Assembly (NCBI RefSeq): GCF_017483025.1
Contig: NZ_JAFUMA010000077.1
Span: 1 to 37,333, forward strand
DNA from: Anaerotignum sp.
Lineage (GTDB): Bacteria; Bacillota; Clostridia; Lachnospirales; Anaerotignaceae
DNA length: 37,333 nt
Direction: 5' to 3'
Below are positions 15,625 to 24,305 of the stretch, piece after piece. The notes beneath the pieces were generated by a model. That model was not told where the DNA came from. It worked only from the letters and a program-made list of their open reading frames with translations, and did not search any database. Positions within the stretch are counted from its first letter, which is position 1, and each line of letters opens with the position of its first letter. A program made the position numbers and the translations under genes.

Positions 15625-16080
15625 GAAATCCCTCCTTTCCCTAGTATTTTAATTGATTTTATTTTATCACAATTTCGTCAATTTTCACACCCATTTGGCA
15701 AAATCTCCCCAAAAAATCATAAGAAAAGCCTCTCGATTATGGTAATAAATTAACATTTACTTTTATACATAATAAGTGTAAACTATAAGCAATGATTCAT
15801 TCGCATACAAAGGATTTTGTAACGGCGGATGTTTCCGCAATATTATAAGGCAAAGATCAGATTTCGACATTATTTTGTGGAAGAAGGTTTCTTTTTTGGA
15901 AAATTCAGGTGAAAATTTCTTTTGAAAAAAAGTTTTTTCGCTTTTTTTCTGCGAAATTGTTGAGAAATTCTTATTTTTGTATTAAAATATTGCTGTTATA
16001 TATAGCTATATTTTTATAAAAGTATAACTGCAACCCGTGCCTTCCCAGGCACACAACTATTTTGAACAGAGGGGGATAAT
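15625..16080. other. Divergent intergenic region rpoN/rnfC
   Basis: 456 AT-rich nt without a credible gene. It holds the rnf promoter (listed separately) and an imperfect dyad TTTACTT...AAGTGTAAA near 15757-15783. The remaining DNA shows only A/T runs. No clear promoter for rpoN could be fixed. Confidence 0.5.
15960..15988 (+). promoter_or_regulatory. Predicted promoter of the rnf operon
   Basis: TTGAGA (15960-15965) and TAAAAT (15983-15988) at 17-nt spacing in a very A/T-rich context; it leaves a 5' leader of about 85 nt before rnfC. Confidence 0.65.
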
Positions 16081-17472
16081 ATGCAAGCTTTAACGTTCAA
16101 ACGTGGTGTACATCCTCCTGATGGGAAAGAACTGGCAAAAGACCAGCCCATCAAGGTGATTATGCCCAAAGAAAACTCTGAATTGTTCTACCCTATGAGC
16201 CAGCACATCGGCGCTCCTTGTGATCCACTGGTAGCTGTTGGTGATCATGTAAAAGTAGGACAGAAAATCGCTGAGTCCGGCGCATTCATGTCTTCTCCTA
16301 TCTTCGCTTCCGTTTCCGGCGAAGTAGTAGACATCAGACCTATGCTGGTACCCGGCGGTGCTATGGTAAAAGCTATCGTTGTGAAAAACGACGGCAAAAT
16401 GGAAGAGATCGAAGGTCTCAACGAAGGTAAAGATTACACAACTATGACAAACGACGAAATCCTGGCAGCTATCAAAAATGCCGGCGTTGTTGGTCTGGGT
16501 GGTGCAGGTTTCCCTACACACGTAAAACTGAACCCTCCTAAAGACACACCTATCGATCACATCCTGATCAACGCGGCTGAATGTGAACCTTACCTCACAT
16601 GTGACTACCGCCTGATGATCGAAGAACCCGAAAGAATCGTAAGAGGTCTGCAGATTATGCTGAAACTGCATCCCAATGCAAAAGGCGTAATCGGTATCGA
16701 AATGAACAAGCCCGAAGCAATCGCTTCCATGCAGAAAGCATGCGAAGGCATCGATAACATCACAGTTCAGCCTCTGGTAACAAAATTCCCTCAGGGTTCC
16801 GAAAAACACCTGATTTACGCTATCACAAAGAGAGAAGTAAAATCCGGTGCCCTGCCCGCATCTGCTGGCTGTATCGTAGACAACGTTGACACAGTTGTTG
16901 CGATCGAAAGAGCAATCTGCAAAGGCAGACCTCTGATGAGAAGAATCGTTACAGTTTCCGGTAAAGGTATCAAAAACCCCGGCAACTACAAGATCAGAAT
17001 CGGTATGACACTGAGAGATCTGGTAGATGCGATCGGCGGTTTCAATGAAGAAAACCCTCCCGTAAAACTGATTGCAGGTGGTCCTATGATGGGTCCCACA
17101 CTGTACACACTGGATGTTGCATCCGTAAAAACAACTTCCGGTCTGCTGTGCTTCACAAAAGACGAAGCATACATTCCCGAAGAAAGAAACTGCATCCGTT
17201 GCGGTAAATGTGTTGAACACTGTCCTATGGGCCTGATGCCTTTCATGCTGAATGCATGTGCAATCAAAGGCGATGGCGAAGGTTTTGTAAAACATCACGG
17301 TCTGGATTGTATCGAATGTGGTTCCTGCTCTTACGAATGTCCTGCAAAACGTCAGCTGGCTCAGTCCATCAGAGCTACTAAGAAGATCGAAGCAGGCAAG
17401 AAAGCAGCAGCAGCCGCAGCAGCAAGAGCAAAAGCAGAAGCTGAGAAAAAAGCAGCTGAAGAAAAGAAATAA
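16081..17472 (+). CDS. rnfC: Rnf complex subunit C (NADH-binding, Fe-S)
   Basis: The 463-aa peripheral subunit carries out NAD+/NADH chemistry in the Rnf complex. It has an N-terminal barrel-sandwich-like segment, a Gly-rich nucleotide/FMN site (GVVGLGGAGFPTHVKL; then NAAECEPYLTCDYR), a SLBB-like segment, and two 4Fe-4S motifs CIRCGKCVEHCP (about 371-382) and CIECGSCSYECP (about 410-421). A Lys/Ala/Glu-rich tail of about 30 residues follows. Start ATG 16081 follows GAGGGGG. It is the first gene of a six-gene operon in the order C-D-G-E-A-B, the order known from Acetobacterium and other Clostridia. Confidence 0.98.
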   Translation: MQALTFKRGVHPPDGKELAKDQPIKVIMPKENSELFYPMSQHIGAPCDPLVAVGDHVKVGQKIAESGAFMSSPIFASVSGEVVDIRPMLVPGGAMVKAIVVKNDGKMEEIEGLNEGKDYTTMTNDEILAAIKNAGVVGLGGAGFPTHVKLNPPKDTPIDHILINAAECEPYLTCDYRLMIEEPERIVRGLQIMLKLHPNAKGVIGIEMNKPEAIASMQKACEGIDNITVQPLVTKFPQGSEKHLIYAITKREVKSGALPASAGCIVDNVDTVVAIERAICKGRPLMRRIVTVSGKGIKNPGNYKIRIGMTLRDLVDAIGGFNEENPPVKLIAGGPMMGPTLYTLDVASVKTTSGLLCFTKDEAYIPEERNCIRCGKCVEHCPMGLMPFMLNACAIKGDGEGFVKHHGLDCIECGSCSYECPAKRQLAQSIRATKKIEAGKKAAAAAAARAKAEAEKKAAEEKK

Positions 17473-17490
17473 GAAGGGGGAGAATAAAAC

Positions 17491-18447
17491 ATGGCTAACT
17501 TTGTAGTATCCGGTACCCCTCACGTGCGTTCTAAAGAATCCATCCAGAGCATCATGCGTGATGTAGTAATCGCTCTGGTTCCTGCAACAGCAGCGGGTAT
17601 CTATTATTTCGGTCTGAAGGCACTGATCCTGATCGTGGCTTCTATCGTATCTGCCGTTTTCTTCGAATGGCTTTATGAAAAACTTATGAAAAAACCTATT
17701 ACAATCAGCGACTTGTCCGCAGTTGTAACTGGTCTGTTACTGGCAATGAACCTGCCTGCAGCAGCTCCCGTTTGGGTTGCTATCGTAGGTAGCGCATTTG
17801 CTATCATCTTTGCAAAACAGCTGTTTGGTGGTCTGGGTCAGAACTTCATCAACCCTGCACTGGCAGGTCGTGCATTCCTGCTGGCTTCCTACCCTACAGA
17901 AATGACAACATGGTCCGTTCCCAACGGCCTGGAAGTTGCTGACGCAGCTACATACGCTACACCTCTGGCACAGCTGAAAGCTGGTTACCTGGACGCTTCT
18001 CTGGGTGAACTGCTGATGGGTCAGTGTGGTGGTACAATCGGTGAAACATGTGCAATCGCTCTGATCATCGGTGGCGTATACCTGCTGTACAAACATGTAA
18101 TCAGCTGGAAGATTCCCGTAATCTACATCGCAACAGTAGCAATCCTGTTCGCAGTAATCGGCAGACAGGGCGTAAGAATGCCCCTGCATGAAATCTGCGC
18201 TGGTGGTCTGATGCTGGGTGCAATCTTCATGGCAACTGACTACGCTTCTTCTCCCGTAACACCTAAAGGCCAGATCATCTTCGCAGTAGGCTGTGGTCTG
18301 CTGACATACCTGATCCGTACATTCGGTGGTTACCCTGAAGGCGTATCCTACTCTATCCTGATCATGAACTGCTGTGTACCTCTGATCGAAAGATTCACAG
18401 AACCTACAATCTTCGGTGCACTGCCTAAAACAAAGGAGGCGAAATAA
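17491..18447 (+). CDS. rnfD: Rnf complex subunit D (membrane)
   Basis: The 318-aa integral membrane subunit has about 8-10 hydrophobic segments. NqrB/RnfD hallmarks include SGTPHVRSKESI near the N-terminus and GGLGQNFINPALAGRAFLLASYP in the middle, the region around the conserved flavin site in the family. It helps carry electrons across the membrane and takes part in ion translocation. It follows rnfC by 18 nt with AGAAGGGGG before the start. Confidence 0.97.
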   Translation: MANFVVSGTPHVRSKESIQSIMRDVVIALVPATAAGIYYFGLKALILIVASIVSAVFFEWLYEKLMKKPITISDLSAVVTGLLLAMNLPAAAPVWVAIVGSAFAIIFAKQLFGGLGQNFINPALAGRAFLLASYPTEMTTWSVPNGLEVADAATYATPLAQLKAGYLDASLGELLMGQCGGTIGETCAIALIIGGVYLLYKHVISWKIPVIYIATVAILFAVIGRQGVRMPLHEICAGGLMLGAIFMATDYASSPVTPKGQIIFAVGCGLLTYLIRTFGGYPEGVSYSILIMNCCVPLIERFTEPTIFGALPKTKEAK

Positions 18448-18449
18448 GC

Positions 18450-18986
18450 ATGAACACTAAAGCAGTAGCAAGACCCGCGATCGTTCTGTTGCTTATCTCC
18501 GCTGTAGCTGCTGGCCTGTTGGGCGTAGTTTCCGAAGTTACAGCTGCTCCTATTGCTGCACAGAATGAAAAATCTCTGAACGAAGGCATGCAGGCAGTTA
18601 TGCCCGATGCATCTTCTTTCGAACAGCTGGATGTTGAACTGACAGGTACAATCACAGCTGTATACAAAGGCGACAACGGTGGTTTCGTTCTTACAACAGC
18701 TCCCGGCGGTTTCGGCGGCGCTGTTAACACAATGGTTGGTATTGACGCTGACGGCGTGATCACAGGCCTGCGCGTAACAAGCCACTCTGAAACAGCTGGT
18801 CTGGGTGCAAAATCCACAGAACCCGCATTCTATGAACAGTTTGCTGGTAAATCCGGCAGCGTATCCGTAACAAAAGATGGCGGCGAAATCGTTCCCATCA
18901 CATCTTCTACAATCACATCCAGAGCAGTATGCTCCGGTGCACAGGAAGCCCTGGATTGGGTTGCAGCGAATGGAGGTGCTTATTGA
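18450..18986 (+). CDS. rnfG: Rnf complex subunit G (covalent FMN)
   Basis: The 178-aa subunit has one N-terminal membrane helix (about residues 8-30) and an extracytoplasmic FMN-binding domain. The segment ITSSTITSRAVCSGAQEAL near residues 150-170 corresponds to the S/T-rich flavinylation motif, where a Thr carries covalent FMN. GLGAKSTEPAFYEQFAGK is another conserved FMN-domain stretch. It starts 3 nt after rnfD and its stop overlaps the rnfE start, so translation is coupled. No flavin transferase gene (apbE) is visible in the window. Confidence 0.96.
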   Translation: MNTKAVARPAIVLLLISAVAAGLLGVVSEVTAAPIAAQNEKSLNEGMQAVMPDASSFEQLDVELTGTITAVYKGDNGGFVLTTAPGGFGGAVNTMVGIDADGVITGLRVTSHSETAGLGAKSTEPAFYEQFAGKSGSVSVTKDGGEIVPITSSTITSRAVCSGAQEALDWVAANGGAY

Positions 18987-19582
18987 TGGCTAACCCTGTA
19001 AAAATTATCAAAAACGGCATTATCAATGAAAACCCTACATTCGTTCAGGTTATTGGTATGTGTCCTACTCTGGCGGTAACATCTTCCGCTATCAATGGTA
19101 TCGGTATGGGTCTTTCCACAACAGCAGTACTGATCTTTGCGAATATCTTCGTATCCCTGCTGAGAAAGATCATCCCTGATACAGTACGTATCCCTTGCTT
19201 CATCGTAGTTATTGCTACATTCGTAACAATCATCGAGTTCCTGCTGAAGGCATATCTGCCCGCACTGAACGCATCCCTGGGTCTGTACATTCCACTGATC
19301 GTAGTTAACTGTATCATCCTGGCTCGTGCAGAAGCATTCGCTTCCAAGAATGGTCCTTTTGCATCTGCTTGTGACGGTATCGGTATGGGCCTTGGTTTTA
19401 CAGTAGCTCTGGGCTGCCTGGGTCTGATCCGTGAATTCATCGGCGCTGGTACACTGTTCAACGTATCTGTACTGCCCGAAGCATTCCCTAGAACACTGCT
19501 GTTCGTAATGGCTCCCGGTGGTTTCTTCACACTGGCTCTGGTAATGGCATTTCTGAATCACTTCAGAAACAAAAAAGCGTAA
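18986..19582 (+). CDS. rnfE: Rnf complex subunit E (membrane)
   Basis: The 198-aa protein with six predicted membrane helices belongs to the RnfA/RnfE (NqrD/NqrE) family; signatures include NPTFVQVIGMCPTLAVT and the GMGLGFTVALGCLGLIREF helix. RnfA and RnfE together hold a membrane 2Fe-2S cluster; Cys residues are present in MCPTLA and in VNCIILARAEAFASK. The ATG at 18986 overlaps the rnfG stop (TGATG) and is preceded by GGAGG inside rnfG. Confidence 0.97.
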   Translation: MANPVKIIKNGIINENPTFVQVIGMCPTLAVTSSAINGIGMGLSTTAVLIFANIFVSLLRKIIPDTVRIPCFIVVIATFVTIIEFLLKAYLPALNASLGLYIPLIVVNCIILARAEAFASKNGPFASACDGIGMGLGFTVALGCLGLIREFIGAGTLFNVSVLPEAFPRTLLFVMAPGGFFTLALVMAFLNHFRNKKA

Positions 19583-19598
19583 GAAGGAGGGGAAATAA

Positions 19599-20177
19599 AT
19601 GAATCTGATTCTGTTAGTATTAGCTGGCATTTTCGTAAACAACTACGTAATGTCTCAGTTCTTAGGTATCTGTCCCTTCCTCGGCGTTTCCAAGAAGGTA
19701 GATACAGCAGCCGGCATGGGTATGGCCGTAATCTTCGTTATGGCTCTGGCTGCGGCAGCGGCATGGTTGGTATATGCCCTGATTCTGGTACCCCTGAACA
19801 TCACATATCTGTACAACATCGCGTTCATTCTGCTGATCGCTTCCCTGGTACAGTTTGTAGAAATGTTCCTGAAAAAAGCTGCACCTGCACTGTATCAGGC
19901 ACTGGGTGTATTCCTGCCCCTGATCACAACAAACTGTGCAGTACTGGGTGTAGCCGTAACAAACATGCAGAAAGGCTACAACTTCATCGAATCCGTACTG
20001 AACGCAGTTGGTGGTGCGGCTGGTTTCGCTCTGGCAATCTGCCTGTTCGCTGGTATTCGTGAAAGAATCGCTGACAATGACACACCTAAAGCCTTCGATG
20101 GTTTCCCTATGGCTCTGATCACAGCTGGTCTGATGTCTATCGCATTCCTGGGCTTCTCTGGTCTGATCAAACTGTAA
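19599..20177 (+). CDS. rnfA: Rnf complex subunit A (membrane)
   Basis: The 192-aa partner of RnfE has six membrane helices, NNYVMSQFLGICPFLGVSKK near the N-terminus and the TTNCAVLGVAVTN segment that provides the paired Cys. It starts 16 nt after rnfE with AGAAGGAGG. The two half-barrel subunits have opposite topology and form the transmembrane electron path. Confidence 0.97.
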   Translation: MNLILLVLAGIFVNNYVMSQFLGICPFLGVSKKVDTAAGMGMAVIFVMALAAAAAWLVYALILVPLNITYLYNIAFILLIASLVQFVEMFLKKAAPALYQALGVFLPLITTNCAVLGVAVTNMQKGYNFIESVLNAVGGAAGFALAICLFAGIRERIADNDTPKAFDGFPMALITAGLMSIAFLGFSGLIKL

Positions 20178-20196
20178 TGAAGGAGGGTAAAAGAAT

Positions 20197-21105
20197 ATGG
20201 ATCCAATGAGTATTTTATTCCCCGTCCTGAGCGTTGGTGGTATGGGCGTTGTTTTCGGCGCTTGTCTGGGTGTTGCGAGTGAAGTTTTCAAAGTAGACGA
20301 AGACCCTCGTATCGGTCAGATTTTGGAATGTCTGCCCGGCGCTAACTGTGGTGGCTGTGGTTTCCCCGGTTGTGGTGGTTGTGCATCCGCTATCGTTGCT
20401 GGCACAGCTCCTGTAAACGCTTGTCCCGTTGGTGGCGCTGCCGTTGCTGCTAAAGTTGGTGCGATCATGGGTGTTGAAGCATCCGAATCTGAACCCGTTG
20501 CTGCTTTCGTTAAATGTGGCGGTACTTGCGATAAAGCAAAAAATAAATATGATTACTTCGGTATCGATGACTGTAATTTCGCAGTTCAGCTGGCTGGCCA
20601 GGGTGCAAAATCTTGCTCCTATGGTTGTCTGGGTCTGGGCAGCTGTAAGAAAGCATGTGCTTTCGGTGCCATCGAAATCGTTGACGGCGTAGCTGTAATC
20701 GATAAAGATAAATGTGTAGCTTGTGGTAAATGTGTATCCACATGTCCTAAACATATCATCGAACTGCTGCCCGCGAAAAAGAAAGTTAAAGTACAGTGTT
20801 CTTCCAAAGATATGGGTAAGAACGTAATCCCCAACTGCTCCGTTGGTTGTATCGCATGTAAGATCTGTGAAAAGAACTGTCCTTTCGATGCAATCCACGT
20901 AATCGACAACCTGGCTGTTATCGATTATACAAAATGTAAAGCATGTGGTATCTGTGCTAACAAATGTCCTAAGGGCGTTCTGACAGGTAAGAGACCTCCT
21001 CAGCCCGCTCCCGCAGCTGCACCTGCAGCTCAGGCAGCACCCGCTCCTGCAGCGGCTCCTGCACAGGAAGCTCCTAAAGCAGAAGAAGCTCCTAAGGCTG
21101 AATAA
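20197..21105 (+). CDS. rnfB: Rnf complex subunit B (ferredoxin-accepting, multi 4Fe-4S)
   Basis: The 302-aa protein has one N-terminal membrane anchor (about 5-25) and an Fe-S motif CLPGANCGGCGFPGC plus a distal CPVGG. Further Cys-rich motifs follow: CSYGCLGLGSCKKAC, CVACGKCVSTCP, CSVGCIACKICEKNCP and CKACGICANKCP. That gives five or six clusters, like the long RnfB of acetogens and unlike the shorter proteobacterial form. It accepts electrons from reduced ferredoxin. A Pro/Ala/Glu-rich tail of about 35 residues follows. It is the last gene of the operon, with GAAGGAGGG before the start. Confidence 0.97.
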   Translation: MDPMSILFPVLSVGGMGVVFGACLGVASEVFKVDEDPRIGQILECLPGANCGGCGFPGCGGCASAIVAGTAPVNACPVGGAAVAAKVGAIMGVEASESEPVAAFVKCGGTCDKAKNKYDYFGIDDCNFAVQLAGQGAKSCSYGCLGLGSCKKACAFGAIEIVDGVAVIDKDKCVACGKCVSTCPKHIIELLPAKKKVKVQCSSKDMGKNVIPNCSVGCIACKICEKNCPFDAIHVIDNLAVIDYTKCKACGICANKCPKGVLTGKRPPQPAPAAAPAAQAAPAPAAAPAQEAPKAEEAPKAE

Positions 21106-21174
21106 TTCAGACTTACCGCTTCGCGGCAAAGAGCAGAATGATAATTCTGAATAGCTGAATAATCATAGCTAACC

Positions 21175-21210
21175 AAAAGCTCTCCGAGAAATCGGAGAGC
21201 TTTTTTATTT
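21175..21210 (+). terminator. rnf operon terminator
   Basis: AAAAGCTCTCCGA/TCGGAGAGCTTTT with a GAAA loop and a following T-run. The DNA between the rnfB stop and here (21106-21174) contains three small hairpins (CCGC-TTC-GCGG; CAGAAT...ATTCTG; TAGCT...AGCTA) and no gene. Confidence 0.92.
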
Positions 21211-21218
21211 GTGTTCGC

Positions 21219-21247
21219 TTTACCCTTGTTAGAAATTATGGTATACT
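21219..21247 (+). promoter_or_regulatory. Predicted promoter of the DUF4321 gene
   Basis: TTTACC (21219-21224) and TATACT (21242-21247) at 17-nt spacing, 44 nt before the start codon. Confidence 0.5.
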
Positions 21248-21290
21248 AAATCAGCTAAAATATTCATTTGTTTCTAAGGAGGAGTTACAT

Positions 21291-21551
21291 ATGAGAGGAC
21301 GTTCCTCACAAAATATATGGGTACTGGTTCTGCTGATGCTGGCAGGCGTTGTACTGGGTGGCTTCATCGCAAATATGCTGGGTGGCATTTCTGCCCTGAG
21401 CTGGTTGGCTTACGGCAGCAGCTTTGGTCTTTCCTCCCCTCTTGTTCTGGACTTAGGAGTATTGACATTACAGTTTGGTCTGACCATCCGCTTCACCATC
21501 GCAGGCATCATCGGCATCATTCTGGCATTTTTTATTTATAGAAAAATGTGA
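21291..21551 (+). CDS. DUF4321 small membrane protein
   Basis: The 86-aa protein has two membrane helices (about 10-30 and 62-82) and the pattern LLGGF...LSWLAYGSSFGL..PLVLDLGVLTLQFGLTIRFT..GIIGI, which fits the DUF4321 family. That family is usually found beside mreB in Clostridia, as here. The function is unknown; position suggests a link to envelope growth. TAAGGAGG is 9 nt before the ATG. It has its own promoter and terminator, so it is not cotranscribed with mreB by default. Confidence 0.85.
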   Translation: MRGRSSQNIWVLVLLMLAGVVLGGFIANMLGGISALSWLAYGSSFGLSSPLVLDLGVLTLQFGLTIRFTIAGIIGIILAFFIYRKM

Positions 21552-21552
21552 T

Positions 21553-21583
21553 AAAAAAGGGCACAATCAAGCGCCCTTTTTTT
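21553..21583 (+). terminator. Terminator after the DUF4321 gene
   Basis: AAAAAAGGGC and GCCCTTTTTT arms with a 10-nt loop, T-run following. Confidence 0.85.
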
Positions 21584-21639
21584 CTGTTATTTTCGTCACC
21601 AGAATCCATGCATTTTTTCCGAAAAATACAGTGCTTTTC

Positions 21640-21668
21640 TTGAAAAGAAAGCAAAAAAGCGGTATGAT
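21640..21668 (+). promoter_or_regulatory. Predicted promoter of the mre operon
   Basis: TTGAAA (21640-21645) and TATGAT (21663-21668) at 17-nt spacing, 85 nt before mreB. Confidence 0.7.
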
Positions 21669-21752
21669 TAAATGTAAGGCAAAATTCAAGAGAATCAACG
21701 GCTGCAGCACTTTTGCGGCAGCGTTTTCCAATAATGAAAGGGGTAAAAACAC

Positions 21753-22787
21753 ATGATGTTCAATGTCAAAGATATGGGAATCGACCTGGGTACAGCGAAT
21801 ACCTTGGTCTATATGAGAGAAAAAGGAATTATCGTAAACGAACCTTCTGTTGTTGCCATCAACACACAGACAAGAGAAGTGCTGGCTGTGGGCAACGAAG
21901 CGAAGGACATGATCGGCCGTACACCCGGCAATATCGTTGCTATCCGCCCCATGAAGGATGGCGTAATCGCAGACTTCGACGTGACACAGGCAATGCTGCG
22001 CTATTTCATCAACAAAGCCTATGTACGTTCCCTGTTCGGGCCTAAACCCCGCATCGTCATCTGCGTTCCTTCCGGCGTAACAGAAGTAGAAAAACGTGCA
22101 GTTCTGGAAGCTGCCATCGCAGCAGGTTCCAAGGAAAAAGACACCTACCTGATCGAAGAACCCATGGCAGCAGCCATTGGTGCGGGTCTGCCCGTGGCTG
22201 ATCCTACCGGCAGCATGGTCGTAGATATCGGCGGCGGTACCACAGAAGTTGCTATCATTTCTCTGGGCGGTATCGTAACCAGCACATCCCTGCGCGTAGC
22301 CGGTGATGCTCTGGATAACGCCATCGTAACTTATATCAGAAAAGAATTCAGCCTTGCCATCGGCGACCGTACAGCAGAAGAAATCAAGATCACCATCGGC
22401 TCTGCATATCCCCTGGAAAGAGAAGAACGCATGGAAATTCGCGGACGCGATCTGGTAAGCGGCCTGCCCAAGACCATCGAAGTAAACTCCATCCATATCC
22501 GCGAAGCCCTCAGCGAACCTGTTGGCTCCATCATCAACAGTATTAAGCAGACACTGGAAGCAACTCCCCCTGAACTGGCAGCGGATATTATGGAATATGG
22601 CATCACACTGACAGGCGGCGGCGCCCTCCTTCGTGGTCTGAATCACCTGATCACTGCAGAAACAGGCATGCCCGTAAACATCGCCAACGAACCTCTGAAC
22701 TGTGTTGCTCTTGGCACAGGCATGGTTCTGGAACAGATCGACAAATTGAAATCTGTGCTGATCTCCCCCAGAAAAGCACTTTTCTAA
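21753..22787 (+). CDS. mreB: Rod-shape-determining actin homologue MreB
   Basis: The 344-aa protein is an actin-family ATPase that forms membrane-bound filaments guiding side-wall synthesis. The phosphate-1 motif [10 protein letters not shown] (about residues 10-19), phosphate-2 motif [13 protein letters not shown] and the adenosine motif [11 protein letters not shown] are intact. The N-terminus [13 protein letters not shown] starts at ATG 21753 or the next ATG; GAAAGGGG is about 9 nt upstream. The protein could equally be called Mbl in species with several paralogues. It heads a run mreB-mreC-mreD-PBP2. Confidence 0.97.
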   Translation: MMFNVKDMGIDLGTANTLVYMREKGIIVNEPSVVAINTQTREVLAVGNEAKDMIGRTPGNIVAIRPMKDGVIADFDVTQAMLRYFINKAYVRSLFGPKPRIVICVPSGVTEVEKRAVLEAAIAAGSKEKDTYLIEEPMAAAIGAGLPVADPTGSMVVDIGGGTTEVAIISLGGIVTSTSLRVAGDALDNAIVTYIRKEFSLAIGDRTAEEIKITIGSAYPLEREERMEIRGRDLVSGLPKTIEVNSIHIREALSEPVGSIINSIKQTLEATPPELAADIMEYGITLTGGGALLRGLNHLITAETGMPVNIANEPLNCVALGTGMVLEQIDKLKSVLISPRKALF

Positions 22788-22817
22788 GGATAAAAACACC
22801 GAAAGGAGCATTTCACT

Positions 22818-23759
22818 TTGCAGGAGTTTTTCTTAAAACATAAAAAGCATATCATCAGTGCGGGCATTGCCCTTCTGGTCGTGATCACAGTTGCGGCCAG
22901 CGGTGTGAAGCTGAACGCCACTCTGCTGGAAAGCGCCATCGGTGTCGTTGTTACCCCGTTTCAGGATCTGACCACGGGGATCAGCAGCTGGATCGACGAA
23001 ACCGTTACATCCGCCCGCAATAAAACAGATTTAAAAGAAGAAAACGAAAAATTGAAAAATCAGATCGCTGAACTGATGGAAGAAAACAGACGACTGGCGA
23101 TGTATGAGGAAGAAAATGCACAGCTTTCCTCTCTGCTGAAAATCGCCCAGAGATACCCCGATTATGAAAGCGTCGGCGCAAAGATCATCGCCAAAGACCC
23201 CGGGGTATGGTATGACGGCTTCACCATCGACAAAGGTACTTCTTCCGACATCAGCGCAAATATGGTGCTGATCGCCCCCGAAGGCTTAGTCGGCAAGGTG
23301 CTGGAAAGCGGCGCTACCTTCTCCAAGGCCCAGTCCATTTTGGACAGCCGTTCCTCTGTGCCCGCCATGAGCGTGCGTACAGGCGATCTGGGCGTTGTTA
23401 AGGGCGATTACAGCCTTTCCAATGACGGCCTTTGCAAGATGGAATACATCGATGGCAATGCGGAAATCATGGTGGGCGACGAAATCGTTACTTCCCATCT
23501 GTCCGACATCTATCCCGAAGGTCTGGCTATCGGTAAAGTTCTGGAAATCGAAACAGACACCAACGGCCTGACAAAATATGCTGTCATTGAGCCTTACGTG
23601 GATCTGAAGCATCTGGATACCATCCTGGTCATCGATAAGAGCAGCGCACCCGCTGCGAAAACAATTACACCTGCCGCTGATACAGCAGAAGCAGGCAACG
23701 AGACAGAAGATACAGATATGACGGAAGAAAACACCACAGGTACGGAGGTGGCTGAATGA
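22818..23759 (+). CDS. mreC: Rod-shape-determining protein MreC
   Basis: The 313-aa bitopic protein has one membrane helix (about 11-30) and a coiled coil (about 65-105; KTDLKEENEKLKNQIAELMEENRRL). A beta-rich extracellular domain follows (VGAKIIAKDPGVWYDGFTIDKG; then EGLVGKVLESG), and then an acidic Thr/Glu-rich tail. MreC links MreB to PBP2 and RodA. The start is TTG at 22818 with AAAGGAG 10 nt upstream; no ATG gives the conserved N-terminus. The stop overlaps mreD by 4 nt. Confidence 0.96.
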   Translation: MQEFFLKHKKHIISAGIALLVVITVAASGVKLNATLLESAIGVVVTPFQDLTTGISSWIDETVTSARNKTDLKEENEKLKNQIAELMEENRRLAMYEEENAQLSSLLKIAQRYPDYESVGAKIIAKDPGVWYDGFTIDKGTSSDISANMVLIAPEGLVGKVLESGATFSKAQSILDSRSSVPAMSVRTGDLGVVKGDYSLSNDGLCKMEYIDGNAEIMVGDEIVTSHLSDIYPEGLAIGKVLEIETDTNGLTKYAVIEPYVDLKHLDTILVIDKSSAPAAKTITPAADTAEAGNETEDTDMTEENTTGTEVAE

Positions 23760-24268
23760 GGATCATCATCACAGCACTGATCGTATTTGTTAATTTTATT
23801 TTGCAGACTACCATCTTTCCCCTGTTTGCCATTCAGGGCGTATTTCCCAATACGTCCCTCCTAATTGTTACATCCTATGCGCTGCTGCGCGGCAGCAAGG
23901 AAGGCGCACTGGTGGGCATTGGCGCAGGGTTTCTGATGGATGTGTTTTTCAACACCTACATCGGCTTTTATACCGTGCTGTATCTGGCTTTTGGCCTGTT
24001 GTTCGGCCGCAGCCAGCGCAGCTTTTACCGTGAAAACTACATCCTGCCCATCATCTTCTGTACGATTTCTACAGTGATATATCAGGCAGTATTGTATGTG
24101 ACTGGGTTTGTATTCCGCGGGGAAGGCAATATCCTCTATTTCCTTTTCAGCGTATTGCTGCCTGAACTGGTCTATGTGGCTATCGTGACAGTTCCCCTGT
24201 ATCGACTGCTGTTTGGTATCAATGAATGGCTGGAACTGAAAGAAAAATATAAATACCGCCTTTTTTAA
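23756..24268 (+). CDS. mreD: Rod-shape-determining protein MreD
   Basis: The 170-aa hydrophobic protein with about five membrane helices shows MreD features: LQTTIFPLFAIQGVFPNTSLL, then GFLMDVFFNTYIGFYTVLY. It starts at ATG 23756 overlapping the mreC stop (ATGA), with GGAGG in the end of mreC. It stabilises the MreC/PBP2 assembly. Confidence 0.95.
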   Translation: MRIIITALIVFVNFILQTTIFPLFAIQGVFPNTSLLIVTSYALLRGSKEGALVGIGAGFLMDVFFNTYIGFYTVLYLAFGLLFGRSQRSFYRENYILPIIFCTISTVIYQAVLYVTGFVFRGEGNILYFLFSVLLPELVYVAIVTVPLYRLLFGINEWLELKEKYKYRLF

Positions 24269-24305
24269 GGCACCCAAAAAAATCTGTTTCCCTTAGGAGG
24301 AACCG

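Noticed and set aside
15740..15765. Possible Rex (NADH-sensing) operator before rnfC
   Set aside because: TGGTAA and TTAACA half-sites occur but with 4-nt spacing instead of the expected 6, and one half is imperfect.
16090..17523. A 477-codon open frame antisense to rnfC, with similar frames opposite rnfD, rnfG, rnfE, rnfA and rnfB
   Set aside because: Codon bias in rnf avoids stops on the opposite strand; the products are Cys-rich nonsense without ribosome sites.
21567..22811. A 414-codon open frame antisense to mreB
   Set aside because: Shadow of mreB, which has intact actin-family motifs.
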